This document shows positions 38,061 through 50,709 of a DNA stretch of 64,000 nt, in pieces. The stretch spans positions 2,202,570 to 2,266,569 of the forward strand of contig OX387602.1 in NCBI GenBank assembly GCA_947568835.1, written 5' to 3'. The stretch is from Protonemura montana. Its lineage: Eukaryota; Arthropoda; Insecta; Plecoptera; Nemouridae. Position 1 is the stretch's first letter; the number at the start of each line of letters is the position of its first letter. The notes under the pieces were generated by a model that did not search any database, was not told where the DNA came from, and worked only from the letters and a program-made list of their open reading frames with translations. A program made the translations under genes and the position numbers.

Positions 38061-41000
38061 GATACTATTTGACATGTTTGGCGAATAAAATCTATGTCAC
38101 ATTCCACACATGTGAGTCGCCCACCGAAACCGCCGGTCGAAAACTTGCACGAGCTGCGATCAATTTTAATGGTCTATCCTTAAATCAATGTTTGATTTTA
38201 CGCAAACTTCGACGGCGGCCTATCGACGTAAGTGTGGAGGCGCTCGACGAGTGTGCCTTTCGTTAAAGTTGTCCAAAGGAAAGTAAACTCGAGTCAGAAA
38301 ACTAAAAGTTAGCGAGTCGATCTGGGCGAAATGTCGCGTGCGCTTGATAACAAGTGTCGGTGTTTGATGTGGTGGGTGCGGGAGGGGGGCGGGGGAGTGA
38401 TGGGTGCAGGGGGCTACCATCATCATGCCCTAGTCTTGCGGTAGCGACCGCTTTTTCCACATTTCTTTAGCTCCCCGCTCGGTTTCTTCCATACACTCGT
38501 ATCGTGTGTGTGTTGCACGTTATCGCGGCAGTTTCCAACTGTATCAACCGCTCACGTCGACGTCGGCGTCTTCGGCGTCGGTTCCCTAGCCCGCGTACAA
38601 CCGACGGCGTTCCGAAATTACATTCCGGTTCTTTTGTGTCAATTTCCTTTTCAAACAATTCAAAGCAAGCAACTAAATCAAGTATTCTAGTAGGACTGCA
38701 CTCAAAATTGAATTAACTTCAAACGGAAAAGATATGACTCGTTATCGGTTTTGTGTATGTGTGAGTGTGGCACTTTGGAATGTAGACAAATGTCGCACTA
38801 TTTTAAATTGAATTTTGCCACTGTAAATCTGGTTGGATATGAGAAGGAGCGAGCTATTTCAGAATCTTTAATTTGTACACTTTTTTGTAAACCGTTTGCT
38901 AGTCTTTAGCTAACACAAATAACACATTTCTAGTTTGGCTTGAGCCAGCCAGCAAAGAATCATGTTTTATTCAAATCGAAACATTTCAACAGCCTTCCAT
39001 GCTTTTGATCTACTGCTGTAATTTTCTTTTCAATCGTATTTTAAGGTTTTCTTTGTCCGTCTTAACGCTCCTAATAAAGCACACAATTTGTTGAAAAACT
39101 TATTAACATATTTCTTTTGTTTAGTAGAAGTATGTCGTATTAAATTTTGACGTTTTCTTTGATTAACGTGCAATCCCTTGCATATGCGAGCATCTCTTTG
39201 TAGCCGGCCAAAGTAACCGCACGGCGTCGTAGATTATCCGCGCGCTACCCGGCGAGGGGTCAACCAACAGCCGGCACGTCACTTCCATGGATGGACCACC
39301 CATTGTCTTAGCCATAATTAGATATCAGAGGAGAAGAATTAAGCCTGGACTGTGCAGCGCATGCCCGTTGTACCGACCGCTCGCAACGTCGTATCTCTCC
39401 CACATGTGTCATTTTCAAGGCAAAGTAATTAAATATGCGTGTCATGTCTGGGTTGTAATTTAGAACATCCCTGGCGTAAGTCTTGGTATTGGATGGTTTC
39501 GCGCGGTACTCGTCCTAGCCGTGTTTTCAGCTGCACCACGCCGTTCCGAGCTCTGCCGGATTTCAAACATAATTTCAATTTATGCTATTTGAGGAACAAA
39601 TCATGCTCTTCTTAGGCAGCGCTGCATGGGGATCCTGAACTCGCGGTTAAAAACGGCTTCGCTCCTTCCTACGCGCCGCTCATTAACTTAATTTTCTAAT
39701 TAATTTTACGAGACACGTTCAAATCTCTTTCAGCTAACTTATATCGAGCAACGGATTTCTTTTAGCTTGTAGTAGGGAAACACGGCTTGTGATAGAATTT
39801 GAAGTGTGTCTCGGTGCTGTAAAGTGCAGGAGAGAGAGAGAGAGAGAGTGCGAATGGCAAGTTGTAGTTTCGCCGGAGAGTGTAACAAACCATTCACTCC
39901 CGTTTCACACGAACGCGGTAAGCGCAAGGTGGATTTTTTTGAAAATCGTTTACGGAACTAGAAATGTGAATTGGCTTGTCACGAGAAGGCTGACTTCGCC
40001 AGGCTGAGTTGCTTACAGTTTGTGAGACAAACTACTTATTCTGTATTTACTACATATCTCAGGTGAATATCGAAGTAAACCAAGCAGTTCCCACCCTTAG
40101 CTGTCAAAGTTGATGAGTCGAGATTGGTATGCACCCCTGGATAAGTATAAATTGTAAGACTTACACCTTACACCCTTTGGATACGGCTGAATTTATAATC
40201 TACATCCCAACATAACCGTAAAGCAAACCTACAAACCCAATGGTAAAAACCTTTGGTTAAACGTTGTTACCATAACTGCAAGGCAGTAGGTCATACCTGC
40301 TCCAATTCTCTACCTAACCACGCTATTTTAATTATCTCGTTAATGTCACACGTTGCTCTCTGACATGAGAGCGTCGTCAGGTGATTACTGTAGCAAAAGC
40401 ACTTGTCCTTGCCCCACAACTGTAAACACCTCAATTAACATCGCATGCAAAACAATTACATTTGATTGCATTTCCTTATAGCCCGCTAATTGCTGTTGGA
40501 ACGCATTCTAGAATAATGTAAAGAATTAAAGCGAGTTACTTTCCTCGATTGCAGCTAATGTTGTGACGGCCTCTGGTCGCGGCAGGAACGCCTCTAGAGA
40601 GTTCCCAATATTTTAAAAGCTCTTCCCGTGGTGGGGCAGATTTGTGCTTGTGACAATGTCTTGTGCCGAGTGCTTTGAGATGTAGGAGCTTGCACTTTAA
40701 TCAAGCTGCAGCCTGACGGTGCACATGGAGGGTTGGGAATCGCGAGGTATCAGCACAGGGGCTTTGGGACATACATGACCTTATGGTGATTGCATGCAGA
40801 GGTTGTGCCACTCTCGTCCTGCAGAGATTTCTGCGAGGGAAAAAATGGACGTGGTTAAAGTGATGTTGCGTTCTTCTGTTTCTGAATTGGGTAGAAAAAC
40901 GAATCCCTTGAATGAAGATAAAGGCATATACAGTGAAAATATATGCATGCCAATATAAATCAAATGTAAAACAAATCGCAAAAAGTGTCAAACAGGAATT

Positions 41001-44000
41001 CACAAAAGCGTAACGTCGATACGCGAGCCGAAAACCCGCATGGTTGATCTGCAAATCAAAACCAGCGAGGAAATCTTTCGTCATTTGGAAACGTGTAAGG
41101 AAAAGCAAGTTTCTCTGGCCGCTGGTCTCGGGCCGCAAGTTCGGCCCATGGTTCGGATGGAACTGTCGTAGTGGGGTTCATAATAGCTAACGCGTTTCGT
41201 CTCATCATTGAAGTCAGCCCCATGCACTTTGCGCTATCGTGGTCGTTCAGGACGGTTCAGAGCCCTGAGAATGTTTCAACAATTACATCGTAACGGAATG
41301 ACGCGACTACGTGCCGTAATTATAATATCTTGGAAGTTGAAGTGCACCGCGGCTCCTCGGTGTACAGTAATATGAAATAATGACAATAATTAGTAGTAAT
41401 GGAGACTCTCCAGTGCCGTCAATGCGGACATGTGAGTATCCGATTCCACTACCGTTGAAACCACGATATCGTTTTGCTATGCAACGCATACACATAGCCA
41501 TGATTGCTAGATATTTATTTTAATCACCAATTCCGAAATAGTTCCTGCCACTGACTCGGGAAGTTTCAGCGTCGCTTATTTCAAATTTTGACCCGAGAAT
41601 CGTTAATTCTCGAACAACGTCGCTGTTATTACCAGTATTGTTTCTCTCGAAGACCTTCCATCGAAGAGGCCGTAACAAGAACATACTTTTGGTAAGCTTC
41701 TAGCGCACTGGCGGGCGCAATTGCAGGCTGGATCTAGTTAGGGCGTCATTAGCGGTTGCTCTGTCTTTTGTCTACACAGCGCACCGCTGTGTCTGAGCCC
41801 CAAATTACACGTAAGAAACACCCCGACAGATAAGACGGCGAGAGAACTTTAATTATCTGCGCTCGATCGATGAAGCTAACTCGTGCCGATGAAATAGAAA
41901 TAGTTTTGGCAAGGAAACAAAAGATTTTCGGGGTCGCGTTCTCGTATACAGAACTGGAAAAGGCAATTACTCGTGTCTGAAAATGGAAATTAGTGCGCAG
42001 CCAAGACGTTTTAGGGCACACACTACAAAATCGAGCAAATCGTCCACACTCAATATTAATATTGTAAAACTGCCTTCGCTTTAATGATGTCTATTTTGCT
42101 GTGTGACGATGCCTCAGTATGTATGCGAGTAAAATCAATGTAGAAATTCCATCCTTTATGGAAAGGATATGACATGGTAATTCCCAAATAAATAATCACA
42201 CGAGGTAAGGGTATGTTTGAATTTAAATAGGGGTTAGAAAAAAGGAAGCAATGAGTGAAGGTACTAGAAAATCGTATGGCACAGCATAGTTCGTTTCGTC
42301 GTACCCACGTTATATAGTAGGACGTATATGCTTTAGATGCATTACAACTTTAAATTGACTGATGTTTGAACAGCCTTTGATGTTTCATAAAAAAACTTGG
42401 TTAGTTAAAATTTGCATCTGCTTATTTCATCTCATGGCGTGTACCGAAGTTAAACAAAGATAAAATCTTCTTTTTTTCGGAATAGCAATTTTTATTTTAT
42501 TTGAATTACAATCCTTGACACAACCACGTGAAACTGATGGGGGTAAACACATAATAATTATCTTTAAACAGCTGTCTTTATGGCTTGGCATTCTATTTGA
42601 TTATAAAATCTTTGTTGGCATTTCACATGAGTGGTATCCCAGCACCCCGTTGTGCTCCTTACCCTCGGCAACACTACACTGGCTGGGCCCTGGCTAACCC
42701 AGAGCAAACACGCTGACGGACAGCGTACTCCCCGACGCGCCAACCCGCGCTAAAACTCGATGACTGGTGACAATGCAAGAACGTTGTCCGGCTCATGCCC
42801 ACTTCGCTCGCAACCTTGTCGTCAATGACAAGGATTTCACGTTCTCGCGTAATGCCGACAGATGTGACGCTCTAGTTCCGACAATCCCTTAACCTCACTT
42901 TACTCTATGCTTCTTATTTTATATCGCAAGGGGTCTTTATATAACCGACATTGTAGAAAATCTACTATGGTCTGCGTCTATTCACTAATTCCTTTTCATG
43001 GGACTGTTTGTTCTTGTATTTGTCATGCTATTTCGTCGTTTGCTCTCTTTTGTCATTCTCTTATTGTGGGCTGAACTTGTCACGATTCGGTAGGGAATAG
43101 GGATGTCTTCTACCTTCTTTTGCTGTGTCAAGGGCGAGCTAACAAGCAGATCGTGTAACATGTTCATTAGATAATTGCACAATTGAGCCGGTTATCAAAT
43201 AAGTAGTGCCAATTGCATGGCTGACAGATTGATTTCTTTCCAGTTGAGTTCACGGAGGCAACACGATGTGAGAAAAACGGCCAAGACATTGTCGTCGAGC
43301 AAGGTTGGAGAACCAAGATCTTGTATCCAGGAAAATTGGCCATTTTATAAAAAAAAAAAAAAGGTAAAAAAAGCAAAATCTATGATTAACATATTTTAAA
43401 ATAAATCGAGGTAAAATGGAACTCTATATGTTGACGACAATGTTGTCGTCGCGTCGTCGTCGACGCCGTCAAAGAAAATAAGGGTGGAAATTGAAAAATG
43501 TAGACTAGCGCGAAGAGTCAAGACCGGGGCAATTTACAAACGAACAAGTAATAAACTAGAAAAGGAAGAAAAACGGTAAACAAAGGAAATAGAAAATGGG
43601 TTTTCGTGGTTTTTCCTAGCGCTGCGCTGCGCGGAAACTATGCATAAAAGAATTGGAAAAGCAGAGTTCATCCCACCGTGAATATCTACGGCAGGAATTA
43701 GGCATTAATGGCTGACAGTTTTGCCTCCCAATGCATATTGTTTACAAAAATAAAAAAGGTTCTTTTTTTTCGGTCCCAAAGAAAGCTTTATACAACTTTA
43801 TATATGGCTCTGTTTACGAATTGCTGCAGGACATATTATTTAGTTGTTTTTTAGCCATAGTCTCAGCCAATAGAGCTTCTGTACCATTGAGGACAAGTGA
43901 GCTGTGTCCTGACATTGAGCGCAGGACATTTGCTCGGTGTGTACTTAATAGCAGCTACCATTGATACAGGATCTGTCAAGCGAACGAGGACATTAGAAGG

Positions 44001-47000
44001 AAATACTTGTTCCATTATTATCCGAGTCCTAAACACTCACCCGGAGTCTTCTCTTAGTCAGAAGAAAAGATGTTAGGACGTTTGTGAAGTGGATGAAATG
44101 GAATGGAATACGACCCCCGCGTCTTTGAATATAAAAATCCTGTATTTCCTGTCGCATGGCTCTGGTCTTCAGCCTCTCTCGAGGAGATATGTGAAGTAAC
44201 ACCATTTAACTTCAAGTAATTGATAATAACGTAACTTACACGCCCACGCATCCTGACTTCATAATTGATGAGAAGAGCGAACGAAACGAAGTACCTATTC
44301 TATTTCATAAGTTCAAAAACTGTCACAGCTGAGTTTGTAACTGTGTTTGTTCCATATTTTATCAAGCTTCGATTGCTTCAATTTTAACAGAACTTTCTGG
44401 GGAAATTTTCGTGTCCTCAGCTTAAGACCTAATGCGCAAAAAAAAACAGGCCAAAAACGATAAAATCTAAGAAAACGTGCCCACGCTCTGGAGGTAAAAT
44501 ACTTATGCTTCCATCTTTTTCGGTGACTTTTCAAATCAGTAAAACTTACTGTAATGCAATCTTTTATCTCTCAAGTTTTATCTCCAATCTTTTGCTTTCA
44601 CTCCTTCGCACTTTTTTGACAAGTCTTAGAGACATTCTCATGTCTTCTTTTACCCTGCATTCCATTAAATACATTTGCTATCAAACTCTTTTGTGATAAA
44701 TTATTTCAAAAGAACTGTTGTTTCAAGCAACTGTTGCGACTTATTTTATTCCTCTTCAACAAATAGGCTAATACACAACGCAACTAAAATACAATCGCGA
44801 GGCAGCAGTTTTACAAAACTACGGCAAAAAAATCAACAATTCTTCTCCATTTAAAAAAGTGACATTTTTAAACATAGTATAAAATCCGATAGAAATGCAT
44901 TTTCTTGAGTTTTAACAGCTTTGTTGATACCTCCGACAAATCCACTGTCAGAAAGAAATCGCAATAACTTTCCGCTTCACTGGCTTCATTGTGCATGAGA
45001 TTCAGGACAAGCAAAGCAAACATTTAGCGGGGACAATACAAGAACGTCCCAGACAGAGATGTCATTCAGCCAGAAGAATGTCACCGACTTCTTGGGCGCT
45101 GTTGGTGAAATTAGGTGGCCCGTTTCCCTCCAGCTTAAAGAATACCCCAATTGAAACGATTACAGGAGCGAGCTACCTTCCTTACCTTCTCGAGCAGACG
45201 AAGATTGTCCGATCAAAGCTGTTTGAGAGGGTGGTATCAAAGCTGTTGTGATTCACGTGATTCGACGACGGCGACGATCGCTTTTGCGAATAAACACGCT
45301 TTGAAATCGTTGTAGAATGTAGTTTTATAATGTTTCAAATTTATATCCGACAAATGGAAGTAATCGACGTCGGATTTATTTTTATTGACACTTTTTGCCG
45401 AACAATGTTGGATACCTACCGTTAACGCGGTCGAACATAAAATATTGTTTTAATGAAACAAATATTTTTCTATTCTTTTCAACGCGTACGTGCAGGGAGC
45501 GCGCTACTCGAACTGCCCGTATATTTAATCCGATACGAATTCTTTTCGGGCGTCCGACCTAATTTATCGTACAGCGAGATGAAGGGATGCCAGCCACATG
45601 TATATCACCACGCCCCCCTCCGTCCCTTACCCTGACAAACCCCCCGAAGCCCGTATTATTGACAGCTCATTTGAAAAACATTGCATTCGACTGATTGCGG
45701 CAAAACAATGCCAACTCGTTCCGCCGATTGGATGTCAAACGTACACTCATATACTACTGGGGAACATTTCAATACCAAATAGCCTTTGTAGTTGATCGAG
45801 GAATTCATCACTGAAAGAGATTCACTGAGAGTTTGGTGTACTTTAATCACTACCGAATTGAATGCAATCGGGGATTGTGACGGTCCACACGATCAAATTC
45901 TTCTCTGTTTTGTTGCTACCCGTCTCGCACTGATTTGACTCCAGTGTCCTGCCATGTACTACGCGGACACGTAAATAAGCGGTCATATCCCGAGCTAATG
46001 GCCCCCGATTCTCCATATATTATCGAACTCCGAGCACATGGCCTGGAGCTTACGCCTCCTTGAAGCTGGGCCGCAAGAAGATGGTCGTCTCCACTCGACT
46101 ATTCTGCGGTCCAAATGTGTGCATCGCGGTCTCTGCGAGGGTCACATGAGCAAACTACTCGACTACTTTATAGTTTATGTACGACGAGCGAGTTTCCTTC
46201 AAAGAACGTAGTCTACGTATATAGTACCAAACGACAAACCCCCCAAGTCTTCAACTATAAACTTCATGGCCTTATGTTACTGTAACAACCTCTTGTTATG
46301 TGCCAGCCGAACAGCAACTTGGCGCGAAGAGTTGGCGCGAAATTTAATAGAGATGTTACCGGGTGCTTACCTGGTGATGGTTTGATTTTTGAATCAATCC
46401 CTATCATCTTTTCGGGGATCCATGCGAGAAATTGACTGTTACCTGTGAATAAAAAAACAATAGATTAGAAACGGTGCAAGTATTCATAAATACAACCAAA
46501 TCACTTGTGCATAATTCAGCGTTTACTCGAGATATTGCAATAACAATTACAGACATAATCAGCAGTGTCAAATTTTACCTGCGGGGCAAACGTGGAGCGA
46601 TATGTATTTCTCGTTACTCGCTCATTCGAATGTCGTGCTGAGAACTATTAGGTGCACTTAAAATAAGTTTCATAATGCATTTTATTAGTTTTTGTGAACC
46701 TTCCACTGAACGACCAGAAAGGTACGCGCCGAAAAGCGCTTCGTGATGAACTAAATCCCCGTTGGGAAGTTAGGATCTCATTATCAGTTAGGATCTCTCT
46801 AAACGTGTCGTTGACAGAAAAAAGGTTTTCTAAAGATATTAATTATTATTCTTAACGTTATTTTTACAGAGCATTTTTATATTCAACAGATTTAATTAAT
46901 TGTATTATGAGTAAATATATAATGGCTGGCTTGAACTTTGTGCACTCGAACGTAATTTCTTCCAGTTAACCATTGATTAAATTGCATTCCTGTCGCACGT

Positions 47001-48338
47001 GAAGCACAAATAACTTTTTGCGGTTCGTTTTATTCATTTATTAACTTAGCATACTCGTGATTTTACTGAAATATGTTCATAAATCATATTATACGGTAAT
47101 GTTCGAAAAGTTTCTAGCCCTAATTGGTTTCATACTGGTTTGATTTGGATATCAAATGTGATTACAGATAGAATGCACAGTGCAAATTCACAGATAGACC
47201 AACTCGTGGCACAAAAGTCAAGTGAATTGGCCGTCGATTTATAGTTTTGCGAATAATTTTAATCTCCATCGGTCTACATATTTCAAATGTCGAATTTAAA
47301 CGCATGCCGCGAGGGCGTTTTCCCCTTATTTATTCATGACACACTGTTCAACATGGCAGGAGGCGCGGAATAAATTCTTTTCTCATATCGCCGGTAAAAT
47401 TGTAAGCGTAAAAGTGTATTCTATAAAATAACAGAAAAAACGGAAACGTAAATAAGATTGTCCAATCATAAACTGAATGGTGTACCTACATAAAAACGTA
47501 CGACCAGAAACTTTCAATCCACATAAGATGTTACAATATATCAGCGCGAAGAAACAGGCCTCGTGGGCTTTTTCAGTTCCATTTCTCAAATAAATTATGA
47601 GTTTATTATGAGACCGAAAATGGAAATTCAAAAAAATAAAATAAACTGAATTTGAAAAAATGTGTGGAAACACTGCGCCAAAGAGAAACCAACTAATGTG
47701 GATCGTACGGGTTTTGAATGTTCATTTCTTTTTGTTGATAATGCGCGCGCAACCTTTGTCTGATCAAATTTGACCTAGATATCTAGTTTTTATCTTCTAA
47801 AGCTAAATATTAAAAATATCATCCCTCCGCGGATCAAAGTACGTCGTCCAATTTGCATGCACGAATCTCGTATATAGAGCGAAGCCCGAAAGTTCATACA
47901 ACAATTTTTTTTTTTTACGTCATCAGGAGTGATAAGCCGCCCTAAAGAAGTCTCATGAAAATATTATAGCGTACTAAAATGTTAAATTTGATATGGTGCA
48001 CGTGTGTAAAAATATTCCTACGGCCTCGTTCCACAGTTCTCGAATCAATAAAGAACATACCTATTTGACGGTTATCATCAATCACCATCATTGTCATCGT
48101 AATCGCGCGCGAATACAAAGAGAACTATGACTCCTAAACCCTAACATGACGCCCACCCCCCTGCACGACTTTCTACTTATTCTTATTTGTCTCCCCATCT
48201 TTTCCTCTCTTTACCCATCAATTCAAATTCTTAGCCGCTATACAATATTGCCCCTTTCCTCGATGCTCCAGTCCATCTTTCCCACATAATCCAGTGTCAA
48301 CCCCGTGTTTCCATCGCCCTGACGCACCCCCAATTTCT
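38061..48338. other. Noncoding stretch, nothing recognised
   Basis: Open frames reach 145 codons (40701-41138, minus) with no recognisable domain. GNC tracts occur near 38554-38581 and 43433-43470, and a GA repeat at 39831-39848. I found no RNA gene. Confidence 0.55.
39831..39848. repeat. (AG)n microsatellite
   Basis: Nine uninterrupted AG dinucleotides. Confidence 0.9.
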
Positions 48339-48360
48339 CCCCCCCCCCCCCCCCCCCCCC
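48339..48360. repeat. Homopolymer C tract
   Basis: Twenty-two consecutive C residues within a pyrimidine-rich stretch. Length in an assembly is unreliable for such runs. Confidence 0.9.
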
Positions 48361-49225
48361 TTCATCTGGAGCCAGTGCTGCACTCTAGCACGCCCCGCTC
48401 AAACACAACCCCATTGAAATCCTAGAAGCAGGAGATGATGGAGATCGAGCGAATTTTAAAACGTCTTGTGCAGCGCGTTGGGTTACCACACTTCAAACGT
48501 GAAAGGCGCGATTGGACTTTGACGTCGCATGTCTGTACGTATTGCATTAATGTGCAATGCCGTCGATCTTCTTGTGATGTTTAACCACTCAACTGCAAGG
48601 TGGACCATGGGGTGTTGCGGACCCTCTGACGTGTCTCAGGGATGAGTCTGGACTCTCATGGCTAGCTTTGCTTGCAACTGGCATCTCTGACGTCATCCCC
48701 CCACCCACCCACCCAACCCACCCACCTAGCAATCTCATCCTGTTGCGACGATCGCCATCGCCCAAGTTTCCTTTGGTTTTCAATCACATTTTGTGAGTTT
48801 TTTTCGACAAAAAGTCCAGGTTGAATCTCTGGCAGAGCAGGAACCCATATGAAAAAAGTTGATCTTCATATTGCGTTTAAGATGAACATAAAAGTTGAAA
48901 ACAAGGTATTTAATTTGAATTGCCAAGATTTCATTTTACATGATTTGATTGTTGTTGCATTGTTAAAAATGAATAAAAGCAAGTCCCCTTTGGCAATACG
49001 GCGCATGGTTTTCGAAAATACAAAAACAATCAAGCTGGGTTTTGAGAATGCAGCGATTCCGACCAATCGGGATTTAGCAAGAGGGATGTATGCTGAACGA
49101 AACTTGGATTGAAATTTGTCACATTTTTCTCTCTTCAGTTTTTGCTCAGCTCCATTTTAAGTGCAAACTTCTAGTTTGAGTTCTAAGACACATAGCCCAG
49201 GAGTAATAGCGATTTTTAGAGCCAT
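48361..49225. other. Left flank of the inverted-repeat element
   Basis: Holds an 87-codon plus-strand open frame (48849-49112) of ordinary AT-rich composition with no recognised domain. It is outside the element and shares no sequence with the right flank. Confidence 0.5.
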
Positions 49226-49229
49226 ACCT
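49226..49229. repeat. Left copy of putative target-site duplication (ACCT)
   Basis: ACCT lies directly outside the left terminus and is repeated in the same orientation directly outside the right terminus. A 4-bp match has about a 1 in 256 chance at a fixed position, so it supports but does not prove insertion. Confidence 0.55.
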
Positions 49230-50566
49230 AGACATGAATAGTGTCAAGCTGAATTTTGCAGGATATGTTCCTTACACCTCCCCTAACTTTGGCCAGAAAG
49301 TTGATAAAAATCTAACCATGGCGTCATTGTTTTCCACCCCTATTTAGGGGCGGCGTTGCTGAAATACGCCATTATTGGCGAAGATAAGGGAGGTATCGAA
49401 AAAGTTTCAACAGCAATGTTGTAGCTTATAAAATTACAAATCGAACAGTATCAATTACATTGCAAATATATTCAGGGGTGACCAAGATATTGCAGTTTAA
49501 AGATGACGTATTTTTTTGCATTTGCTTTTTCTGGGCTATCTCTTGGGTTTTGACTATAATATTTTTAGTTCTATCGACGAGGAAAGCTTTTTCAGTGTAA
49601 ATAATAAGTAAAAGTACATAGTTACGGCAGATTCCATTTTAGTAGCGTATAAAACATCCCAATAGAAACTCTAATAAAGGTGTATCGAACTAAACTATAT
49701 GATAAACTATATAATTGTGTTACAAAATCTATGGTTTTTATTTCCACTTTTGTGAGAAAAATCTCATGCAAATTGAATAGGAAGTGCTTTTATGTAGTCT
49801 CTTAGTTACAATGGTTTGTGTAGATATATTTAAACAATTTTTTAGGGATGATTGGCATGTATCGCCTTTAAACGTAAAACTATTCATACACAGAGCTGGA
49901 GTCAATATAAGCTGCAGGTTGCCAGCACATCTCTTGTACTTTCGATATTGGTCTAACTTTACATTTCGGTTCATCTCAGGGTCATTTTGGTCCTCTTTTA
50001 GTAAAATGTCGTTGTTGCACGTTGCACCGTTGCACTGGCTGCACATATGGGAGCAGCGTAATCCAGCTCGCACACAGCTGCACTTTCCACTGCACGATGT
50101 CTTGCAATTGTAGCTCACTACATTAAATAACTTATCGGGAGATGGCAGCTGCAGGGTTGGTACTGGATGAAGTTCTTCATTCTCCAGTTTCCATCCCCAG
50201 AGGGTGGCTGGAAGGTCATTCCCTCGCCACTGCTGCAGTGGGTGGTAGACACGGAAGGAATGTTGTCGCGCTGCAGCTGTTGTTGGCGGAAGGGTGGCCA
50301 AGTCGAAGTTGGAACTTAAAGCTTGCTTAGCCACCGTTCTCTTGTAGGATATTAACCTCAGCGCATCGAGGGATGTGGAGGTGGTGTCACCATTGAGAGC
50401 TATCGGGAACTCCTCCCCTACAGCAGCGATCATTTCTGCGTCAGCATCAGGAGAGTAAACACTTTTAAGGTTTGGCGCCGGCTTTTCTTCAGTGAAAAGA
50501 TCTTGAGCGTCTTTTTCTTGCCCCGAAGGAACAATGCGGAGGTGGTGTCACATTCTGAGACGGCAT
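49230..50566 (+). repeat. Left arm of the long inverted repeat
   Basis: Pairs with 50710-52045 on the opposite strand. The outer 500 bp is noncoding, AT-rich 3' sequence and the inner part is coding on the minus strand. Homology may continue past the inner edge: allowing a 6-bp gap, an ATTCTG block also matches. Confidence 0.95.
49737..49742 (-). terminator. Polyadenylation signal AATAAA (left copy)
   Basis: AATAAA on the minus strand overlaps the TAA stop codon of the left coding fragment. The mirror copy is at 51534-51539. Overlap of stop and signal fits a compact mobile-element gene. Confidence 0.45.
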
Positions 50567-50675
50567 GCATGAACAGAATGTGCTCGCGGTCGGCACCAAT
50601 TGCATCTTGGTGCACTGCTGCACTGCTGCTGGCGGCTGCTGCAGATCCTGACATGTTGATCATCAACACTGTCAT
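49738..50675 (-). pseudogene. C-terminal fragment of a CXC-domain protein of mobile-element type (left copy)
   Basis: Two frames make up the remnant. The first (50675-50430) starts in the spacer and reads GADREHILFMHAVSECDTTS followed by ALFLRGKKKTLK. The second (50433-49738, 231 codons) carries LPPT at residues 48-51, QHSFRVYH at 57-64, QQW at 67-69, WGW at 79-81 and eight cysteines at 110-139 spaced C-x3-C-x3-C-x-C-x6-C-x3-C-x2-C-x4-C. From memory, this order (GCDTTSA motif, LPPT, WGW, CXC domain) defines an expanded arthropod family whose N-terminal part resembles XPG/FEN-type nucleases; that part is absent here. The frames join through one frameshift near 50486-50515. The methionine opening the 231-codon frame is internal to the family, not a true start. 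Its role is inferred to be transposon-related and is unproven. Confidence 0.75.
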
Positions 50676-50709
50676 CTAAGAATCAAATGCTGGACGCCGT
50701 GTATTCTGA
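50567..50709. other. Unique spacer between the arms
   Basis: 143 bp not shared between the arms. Its left part, read on the minus strand, continues the coding frame into the GCDTTSA-like motif and gives an Ala/Ser-rich stretch (SAAAASSSAAVHQDAIGAD). The right part does not resemble the left copy after a short ATTCTG block. This asymmetry places the breakpoint of the inverted duplication inside or next to the motif. Confidence 0.8.

Noticed and set aside
40701-41138. 145-codon minus-strand open frame with a hydrophobic middle
   Set aside because: The hydrophobic stretch follows from T-rich DNA; no family is recognised and the length is within chance.
48849-49112. 87-codon open frame next to the inverted-repeat element
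   Set aside because: Outside the element, AT-rich, no domain, and chance length.
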